Part shown: one piece after another, positions 55,942 to 64,000 of the stretch
Layout of the letters: every line of letters starts with the position of its first letter
Numbering within the stretch: the first letter of the stretch is position 1
Source of the DNA: Lophium mytilinum
Lineage: Eukaryota > Ascomycota > Dothideomycetes > Mytilinidiales > Mytilinidiaceae
Direction of reading: 5' to 3'
Assembly: GCA_010093605.1 (NCBI GenBank)
Contig: MU004199.1
Span: 999,609-1,063,608, forward strand
DNA length: 64,000 nucleotides
Translations under genes and position numbers: made by a program
Notes under the pieces: generated by a model
The model's database searches: none
The model's input: only the letters and a program-made list of their open reading frames with translations
Told to the model about the DNA's origin: nothing

Positions 55942-58900
55942 GGCTTAAAAGACTAATTCCCTCTCTATATAAGCGGACCGATATAAGCTGCTAAATATAC
56001 AAGCTAATGAGCTTAGGTAATTAAAGGGTATTAGCGTGGATCTCGATCTGAAGAAAGTGGCCTTTCTTTCGTAATTTTTGAAACATTGATTCCGTCGGCG
56101 ATCACCAGGTAATGCGCAACCACAACCACGGAAACCCGTAGAGATGTTTATCTCCTACAACGACCATGACACCACTTCGGAGAGGTTTTGCTTTTATCAT
56201 GAAGGAGAAGCAGGCGGACTGTAGGTAGATTGACACTCGCCGCGACTGGACAGAAGCCGAACCCATATCTCTTCAGTGTTCTGGTGTTGGTGCTGATGAG
56301 CGTCTTAGCAGCAACTGGACCCAACACTAGTCCATTGAGCACCGTCCTTCAGATTTTCGACAGGCTTATACTTCCCGGACTCATCGAATTCATGCAAGGC
56401 CGTGTTGATGCCTTGCTAATCGTGGAACGAATCTGATGTATGCGATTTCGAGCACGTGTTTTACTCGCTTAGGGTGTCGCTTAGGTGGATTCGGCGTGGG
56501 TGAAATTGTATCAACGGTGCTCTACATCTGGCTAAACCCTCGTAGAGCTAAAGCTTCCTTTCTCAGCCATCAGGTGTTGTTGATGAACAGCTGGCATGTT
56601 TCCCAGTTTCGAGCCTCAGCCATGGAAGAGCCGTCCTCAGGCTTTAGACTTTAGATAGCAGCTTTTGCTCTAGTCCAAACTGATGCTGAGATCGAGAATT
56701 GTGATCGCTTGACGATTCAGAAGACTCGAAAACTTTCCATAGACCGCGAGGAGACGGTAGCTGATAAGTACCGAGAGGCAGATGTCGTTCAGAAGGAGTT
56801 CTTTGAAAATATTCACCATGGATCAATCGTTTTCCGCGGGACCGATAAACACATATTCCCTTACTGACCAGCCCGTCATGAGCCATACCTGTGCTCGGTA
56901 TTGAAGGCCCATTGTAGTAGCTAAGACCCCTTTTGCTCATGGATCCATTTCTTTCCCCAGACTGACGCTACGATCTCCGGACATCGTAGTAGAAAACGGG
57001 TTGTGTACCGTAGGAGATACAGTAAATCTCGTTTCACCCTGGCTTTTGTGGCGGACTGCCAGCGAGCTCTTGCTCATAAAGTCAAATCAAACAGTACCTT
57101 TGATGTCAATGGTGATCACGCTCCTGCCTCCAAGGCTTCCGATATATTCAACGGCCCTACTTGACTGCTAGAGTGACACATTCCGACCGTTCTCCAGTTT
57201 GACAGCCGGATTTAGATCGACTGGCAACTCCAGGATCGTGTTAGATTTGGGTTCCGGCTGATGAAGTCTTCCAGAGAAGATCCAAACAGAGACATCGCCA
57301 GAGTTTCCACATCGAGTCCTTCATCCGGGAACAGCTCATATCTTAGCGTAAATCGCATGACATAGAAGTACGTCTAGGATTATGCACACTTCTAGTTATC
57401 ATACCAGTAGACAACACGGCTGACATCGTGGCGCTCAACACATCGGATACCCGTTTACTCTCGGAGCCATACAGCTCCATTTCCATTGTTTCTGCATCGA
57501 TTGACAACACCATGACCATGGTTTGAGAGGGTTTCGACTCGGTCTCCCGTAAACGGCTCGTTCCACGGATGGTCCAAGCAGAGACATGAAAGTGAGGGAA
57601 TTCCTGGTGTCGGGCCGGGCCATGCAAATTCTCCAGATTTGTTTCCGATTATGCATGTCGAGGGAGGCAAAGGTAAACACCCCAACAAACATCGTTCATC
57701 TGAGTTTGAGGTTGCGGAATTGCGTGAAGGTGATAGACTCGCGCTGCTATCGTTCAATACCCAATCTTTTCTACAAACCGTTCCACTGCCAAGTCATTCA
57801 AGAGAATTCTAAGTAGAGGCACGTAGCGATTGTAGCGAGAGTTTGAACTGTTTGCAACAGCATTCAAGAATACAGGCTAATAAATTTTGGATCGTATGCT
57901 TTGGTAGTGATCGGAGATCACGGCTCCAAGAGCTGCCACGCGAGCAGACAGGATTTCGGCACCATCCTTCTCTTCCGCTGTCAATTTTGGTGATCCATAG
58001 AGCCATGACGACTAGAACAAGCGTATATGTCGAGTCGCGTTGTGGCCTAATCACGTCCACCAGGAAATTCTCAGCCAGACACATGGAACCGAATATGTTT
58101 ACGTTTTGCGCCGAACACCATGGTCGGCCTAGCATTGTCGTATTGGTCATTTCATATCCTTCTTGAAGGGTTCAACGGCGGCGGCGCCAGAGAACACAAC
58201 TCAGACACCAATAAAGGGCGTTGAGAATCCGGTGGAGTTATTGATGACATACGAGTAGCGATTTTGCCATCCGGGAATTTACTGCGACAGCTTCGCCTTG
58301 CTCATAGATTAGAGTTCATTGTCCTTTGATCTCACCCTTATGTACCGTTCTTTCGGTTTGCGGTGAACCAGGAGGATGTATGTCTAGTGATGGTTTAGAC
58401 CCCAGCAAAAGAACCCCGGAGCCATCGGTTCCCACTACAATTTTGGTTAACCGAACGAATAACCATTTCATCCTATTTATGACGATTTGGACACCAGCCT
58501 CCTTCTTGTGAGATTCGGAGCAAGTTTTGACATGAAACATCACACCTTCCGAGTTTCTTGGTTGAGACCGCAACTGTAACAGCACACGGAGGAAACCGAG
58601 CGAGAGACACATCTCTCCTCGGAGGATTTCATAATCTCACACCGGCTCACCTAAGCTCACTACAAAAACTCTCAGCCAGAAACATCGGACGTATGGAATA
58701 GCGTTGTTGCTACAATTATCCATGGATTCTCTCGACGAGAAGTTCGACCCAAGAACATATCCGCGTCCCATCGCGAGTCTTCGAGATGCCATGCAGCTAT
58801 TCCAAATCTCAGCTTACTCTCACCCATAGGTGTGAAAGGTTTATTTGTTTCTCTGCGCTGCCCATCAGTGCTTTGACTGGGGAAACGCACTCAGACTCAT

Positions 58901-61900
58901 GGGTCTGTGGAATGCTCCCTTTTGCAACGCTCGTACGTTGGCAACCTTGCGGAGCTGTGAAATCAGCCATCACCATTCGGTTTGTCTTCTCATTCATTTG
59001 GGAAATGCAGAATACTCTTTTGATAGGAGTCTGCGCACACATATTTATGGGAGGCGGCTCAGTATCTTAGAAAGATCCATCCCAGGTTTAAAATTCCATT
59101 TTATCCAAGTTGAAGCGATTCGAGCCACTGTCGATCGACCCATACCGTTGTTTGAAAGGGGTGTACTAGTACAGTGCCCTGCCATAGATGTTGGTACACT
59201 GTCGATTTGTGTGTACTATGTTGACACTGTCTGGAGGACCATTAGGAGTTTGCTAGTACTCCAAAATCCCGAACCTCCCTCGTATTCGGGACGCTGAAAA
59301 TACCCTGAGGCTCCTCAAGCAGTGGTAAAGGAGTGCACGGGATATTATGACGAGTGACTGTAGGAGGTTAAAAGTCCAGGAGCAAGGTCATGACTGTAGT
59401 TGCTGGACCATTACTACTCTTCTGATCTAAGAGTTGCTGCGGCGTCGGAAGACCACGCTGGAGAAGCTGTGCCAGGGACATATCGGAATTGGCTCTGTGG
59501 TGCTGTAACGAAAACCGTGCAATCACTTCAGAGAATGCACAGCCAGGCATGGGTCTCGGGCAACGAAAATTTGTGCCCACAACCATGTTTCCCTTGATGA
59601 GACCACTTTAAAGAACTTCTTTCTTCTCTTCCAGACACAGGCAGCCATGGGAAGTACGAACCTACGATTTCAATTTCGAAAACGGCAGGACTACCGCATG
59701 GCCTCCAAACACGACGCCACTTATCATACATTAGGAAGGAGTCATGTTTGATGTCATAGCTGCAGGACTGTTACAATGGCGATATGCTCCTCGATGCGCT
59801 CAGTCTAAGATGAACCCTCTCACTCATAAGAGTTTTCTCTCCGGATGAGTGATCCCTATGCAATCGTGATAGTCGAGTGCCACTCTTCCGCCCGTAAAAC
59901 ACGATTTGTGACCAGTATTCACTTCTGCCGGGAACCCAAATATGGAAACTTGCAGCACTTTCTTTCAATACCGCAAACAAGCGCGAGGAACTAAATGGCG
60001 GACCCGGTCTAACAATTGGTCATAGAGGAATAGTGTCCGATATCTCAGTAGACCCTGGCCAAATCCACATATGACGACACTGATCACGATTTGGGGACAC
60101 CGCACAGGAGTGCCGGAGACTCACATTCTGCGGAAATAGCAGCATGATTGACCTCCGCCGGGGTTCCGCACATAAAATCGTACGGTTTCGAGTTTCAAGA
60201 CGCTGGGCAAGAATTCCGGACACTAACATGCGCGCCTCCCTTCTGCATACTTTTTAATGTTGAGTCCACCAAGGAGCCGAACATGGTATGTCCCACTGTG
60301 TCTTTTTGAGTTGCCTTTGAGTTTGAAAATGCCGGATCCGAACATTGTCGGTGAATGTCCAGATTTTGACTTCCAGCAGAGACCCACACATGTGTCGTAT
60401 GCCTCCGGTCTTTTGTTGGAACTCCACGGGTGCCCAAGACACTACCACGAGGATGCTTTGACATGGCCGCGATCTTTTGTTCGTTTTTATGAGTACTCTC
60501 CGCGCGCAACAGACGCATAAACATATTCGAATACCGGTGTTGGAACTGCAGGGAAGAATGCCGTACGCGGACATCCTTCTCCGGTCTTCAGTAATTGACT
60601 GTCACATCAGGACCTGGCAGAAGATGTTCACGCACATACCGTCGCATCTCTTGTAGTACCTGATATCCACCGCATGATCCGTTCGATATCTTCAAGTTGA
60701 AGATACTGCAAACGAGCGCTAGAGACGACCATGGCGGATGGCCATAAATCATTTCACTACCGTACTGAGTTCCACAAAGAACAGACGCGTCCCATGTACC
60801 AGTCTTTCGGGTTGGAGATGTTGGGAGGGAATGGCAGACAGCGACACAAGTTTCTTCACTTTCGTCTTTGACACCACCGCGAACCCTAAGCATCATCCGA
60901 GCATGTTTTCTAAATTCAAGCAGTTCAACACCCTCTGAGGCGGCCTGGAGTGCTATCAGGCTTGCCAAAGCCATTTTTTTGAGAATAGCAATAGCATACT
61001 GGTGGACCCCAAACAATGCTATACAAGAGTATGTAAGCACATACTTACTGTGTATGCCACTGGACAGGAATGCCAGAGACCGACATGCAGAAAATTGTTG
61101 CCGTGTTATGATCCCACCAGAGGCCAGCACATAGAGCGAACTCTGCCAACCTTTTGTACTGGAGAATTGGCACAGGAACCCCGATAGCACCATTCCAGAA
61201 GGTGTAGGAGGTATTTTCATCCGCCGGGAACCCACACATCAGATTACCAGTTGACTCATTTTTCAAAAAAACCAGACCTGAATTCCACAGCCAACATAAT
61301 TTCAGATGCGTTTACGTTGACTTTCGCCGCAGTCCACTCATAGTCCTTGTCTGATTCTCGATTGGCTGCTGAAGCTCGTTTCCGCTCTTTCCCACGGTTC
61401 GGCCACATGTGAGCCTTTTGGCGGTAGAGATGAATGTGCTCCAGAAACTCATCCACGCATCGGGGTCTGCGTCGTCTTATCGTCGAGATACACCAGAATT
61501 CGCTTCTTCCTCTTCCACGTGGTTTCGGATCGTTCGATGACAGAATGCCGAGACCCACAGGGCAACCACCCATAGGGCATGGGGGATCCCGCTTTTTCCC
61601 AATCGTGGGAGATACCGGACAAGGTCGCTTTTCGCTCCTATGGAGGAACATGTGTGCGACGAGTTGAACAGCGACCGGGAGTTCGCGATGAAACTCGTTC
61701 TTCGAGATTTGGTTTCGAAGACACCCCAAAGCACTCCCGGTACTCTCCATTTGCGGTTGGCAAATGAGATGAGTGTTGGGCGGTATCGACTTCCAGCCAG
61801 AGACCCACACATGAGATATTTATACTGGTTGTTTCACCAGCCTCGTAGTTCTCTCCACGGCAAGATCCATCTCTCCCTGTGGATACGATATTGATTCCCC

Positions 61901-63120
61901 AAGAAACCCACACATCCAACAAAACTTTTGAAGGCGTCGTTGAACACCCCAAGCACACAACACCCTCCCCATCGAAGTAAGTGGTAAAGAAAGTTCAACG
62001 ACATCCCACCAAGTCCACATAATCTCTTGGTCTGCTCCATCTTTCGAGACACCCCAACCTCCCACCAACCTCCACATGGCATACACTCTAGGAGCGTTTT
62101 TGGCGCCACCAACGCCCACCAGACCCAGCACGCTCCACCCAGCCCATGATGGAATGAGTGATTGTTTTCGAAGACCCCCACCCTCCCACTCCCATAGCCA
62201 GTCCAATCCCCTCAAAGTCCACCGAACACTGCCCTGAAGAATCGACCTTAGACTCGGGGGACGCCATTCTCTTATACCCCAATCCCGCCGACCTCGGAGC
62301 TCTGCACGCCCGGCTGTCGGCGAGGATGCCGACGCGGGACACGTATGGTAACAAAAAAGGTGTCATTTGGCACGGGAGGTTGAGGAAGGAAGACAGCACA
62401 GGGAGCCAATCGGGGTCCGCGACTAGTCGAGAGACGGGCACAGAAAGAAGAAAGATGGGACATAGTAGTATCATTGATGTTACGTTGAGGGAGAACACGT
62501 GAAAAAGGGAGAACATTGACCAATTGACGAGTTCGATGCAGCAGCTGAGCTCTCCGAAAGCCGCCGACGGGCACGAGGTAAGAAATCCTGTACTACCTAC
62601 AGTGACAGACCACGAGTCTGGGCACACTGGTACGCCACTGCTTGGGGTACCCCCACAGGGTTTCGGAGACTTAAGGCCGATGTCAAGCGTCAAGCCGTGC
62701 AGATTAGACTGCCTCTTGAATAATTGCCAGCTCAGCAACCAGGCTATCCCCGACAGTGGTGTTCAGTGGGCAGGTTCGAGCCGAGTCCGTATGCCTAGAC
62801 CTGTGGCCTGGGACTGTACCGTGGAGATAGGAGTAAGTCTACCCAATCCAAGGTAACCCGTGTCGTAAATCGACCATGTGGTAACAACAGCAACGGCTCG
62901 AAGCCCCCGAAAGAAGCCGATTCGTATTGTGAACTCACCGCTACGAAAATGCTGCCCAATCCCACGCAATCATATGCCAAAATCCCACCTCATGACGCTG
63001 TATGTACCGCGAACGCCCTCAAATGCCACATGCGCTGCTCAAACGCTATCACAACGCTATCACACGCCGCGGAACCCGTTCCGTCAACCACTTGTCCCCC
63101 TGATTACACTCAATGGCGGA
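55942..63120. other. Gene-free 7.2 kb right of the retrotransposon
   Basis: The first 100 bp are still A/T-rich, consistent with RIP spreading past the element. The rest has normal composition, no convincing gene, and many diverged copies of a short minus-strand repeat (56822-61916). From about 61700 to 62200 there are further local near-repeats of a CGAAGACACCCC type. The last 250 bp are the 3' region of the AFG1-like gene. Confidence 0.55.
56822..61916 (-). repeat. Scattered family of diverged short repeats, at least twelve copies, minus strand
   Basis: Minus-strand copies share a core close to TGTGTGGGTCTCTGGCGGAA. They lie near 56822-56853, 57264-57295, 57561-57588, 58070-58085, 58671-58686, 59911-59943, 60150-60174, 60366-60392, 61062-61087, 61211-61239, 61541-61560, 61785-61813 and 61891-61916. 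Spacing is irregular, about 100-1200 bp. Some pairs share longer flanks (61062 and the sequence near 60110). Divergence is high and individual copies could be chance matches; the number in one orientation is what argues for a family. Confidence 0.45.
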
Positions 63121-64000
63121 CTACAGCGTATCTTCCCGCCAACGACTCCTGACGCGGTCCCACCCCTCCTTCTCTTTCAAGCCTCCCTTGTTTTCCAGAC
63201 CCATCCCTCTCTCCACCCACTCACGTCCGCCCATCTCACTCAGCCGGCTCAGCGCTCGCGCAAACGCAAACCGTTCTTCATCGCCCGAGAAGAGTGACGA
63301 GTTCTTCAGCATACTCATATTCATCCCCAAATCATCCATCAAGTGCCGCATGACATCACTCACGTCCTCATTATCATCGCCCTTCGGGATCGAACCATCA
63401 GACTGTCCGCCTTTCATCGCATCGTCAAGCTCGTTGTGGCTGAGGAACAGCTCCGAAAGGGGCACGGCAGTAGTGAGGACAAGCTTAGCACGTGACTCGT
63501 AGACAGCGTCAATGAAGGTGATGAAACGGCGTGCTAGATCGCGACTACGAGTGTCCATCCCCGGGACATCTGTCACGATAAAGGCTTCGTAGTGCCGCAT
63601 CAGCTCGAGGTAGTCAGCTGCACCTGTGGCACGGCGAATGATTTGGTCGAAAGTGAACATGGCGGCTTTCCCGCTGGCTTTGGCGACTTCGATGTCGCGG
63701 CCCCATACTTGGTGCACGGCGTGGTGCGGGGGGTCGTTTTCGAGATCGCCGAGAAAGCGGAACCAACGCTCGGCGTGCGTTTTCGCGGCGGCGTTGAGGG
63801 GGTGGTGGTATACGCCTGAGGGCGGGCGTGGGATGCGGCGGTAGTCGGTTTCCGAGTCAAGGTTTAGGACTTGAAGGCGGGATTTGAGTAAGTTGATTGC
63901 GGGGATGAAGCTCTCGCGTTGGATGCCGTTTTTGTAGAGGTCGTCGGGGTGTCGGTTGGAAGTTGTTACTAGAACGACGCCGTGTGACATGAGGGATTCG
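63121..64000 (-). CDS. AFG1: AFG1-like mitochondrial ATPase, C-terminal 292 aa (5' end outside window)
   Basis: The frame is open from the right edge to the stop at 63121. It begins ESLMSHGVVLVTTSNRHPDDLYKNG, the AAA-type sensor region where a conserved Asn precedes RHPDDLY, followed by GIQRESFIPAINLLK. Later blocks match the family: DYRR near the start, DVPGMDTRSRDLARRFITFIDAVYE, and FSGDEERFAFARALSRLSEMGGREWVER at the end. Afg1/LACE1 is a conserved inner-membrane-associated ATPase in mitochondrial protein quality control. The Walker A and B motifs lie beyond the window. A Gly/Asp/Ser-rich insertion follows LSHNELDDAMKGG. No intron is seen in this part. Confidence 0.95.
   Translation of the reverse strand, partial: ESLMSHGVVLVTTSNRHPDDLYKNGIQRESFIPAINLLKSRLQVLNLDSETDYRRIPRPPSGVYHHPLNAAAKTHAERWFRFLGDLENDPPHHAVHQVWGRDIEVAKASGKAAMFTFDQIIRRATGAADYLELMRHYEAFIVTDVPGMDTRSRDLARRFITFIDAVYESRAKLVLTTAVPLSELFLSHNELDDAMKGGQSDGSIPKGDDNEDVSDVMRHLMDDLGMNMSMLKNSSLFSGDEERFAFARALSRLSEMGGREWVERGMGLENKGGLKEKEGWDRVRSRWREDTL

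Noticed and set aside
62755-62800. Second B-box-like word GGTTCGAGCC
   Set aside because: No matching stems or A box at the right distance on either strand.
62088-62856. Open frames of 100-216 aa upstream of the AFG1-like stop
   Set aside because: They overlap each other on both strands, show no family motifs, and sit in sequence with local near-repeats.

Overview
The window is nuclear DNA of a filamentous ascomycete (Pezizomycotina, probably Dothideomycetes-like). Genes carry short introns (about 49-91 nt) with GT donors, CTAAC/CTGAC-type branch sites and pyrimidine-AG acceptors. A HET-domain gene and the tail of an NLR-like WD40 protein are typical of these fungi. A 10-kb AT-rich block almost without CpA/TpG is the mark of repeat-induced point mutation (RIP). 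I resolved splice junctions by eye; nearly all gene models close in frame.

Layout. 0-6.7 kb: tail of a NACHT/WD40 NLR-like gene, a 462-aa unknown protein, a HET protein ending in a WW-like module, and a three-span membrane protein. 8.5-24.8 kb is dense housekeeping: a Ran-binding Yrb2-like nuclear protein, the Golgi protein Yip4/YIPF6 divergent from galactose-1-phosphate uridylyltransferase, Erg28, a 2.5-kb repeat-bearing gap, the very-long-chain 3-ketoacyl-CoA reductase, an RS-tailed cyclophilin, an LrgB-like membrane transporter and the Arf-GAP Glo3. 24.8-29.4 kb holds no recognisable protein gene but carries a tandem array of eight promoter-like modules, the most unusual thing in the window. 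29.4-43.5 kb: cystathionine beta-lyase, a DUF2415 WD40-like protein divergent from mitochondrial Hsp70 (Ssc1), a GNAT acetyltransferase, and a zinc-cluster transcription factor divergent from an MFS transporter (a likely regulator-transporter pair). 43.5-63.1 kb is gene-poor: about 2.4 kb of unassigned sequence, a RIP-degraded LTR retrotransposon (205-bp LTRs, GGCT target duplication), then 7 kb containing a second, older family of diverged short repeats. The right edge holds the C-terminal half of the mitochondrial AFG1-like ATPase.

The housekeeping genes touch membrane lipid synthesis (Erg28, Ifa38), Golgi/ER traffic (Yip4, Glo3), nuclear transport (Yrb2), galactose and methionine metabolism and mitochondrial protein quality (Ssc1, Afg1). 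They do not form one pathway. The accessory features are the self-recognition genes (NLR fragment, HET-WW), the transcription factor/MFS pair, the module array and the transposon-bearing desert. No secondary-metabolite backbone gene, CRISPR array, rRNA or convincing tRNA was found.
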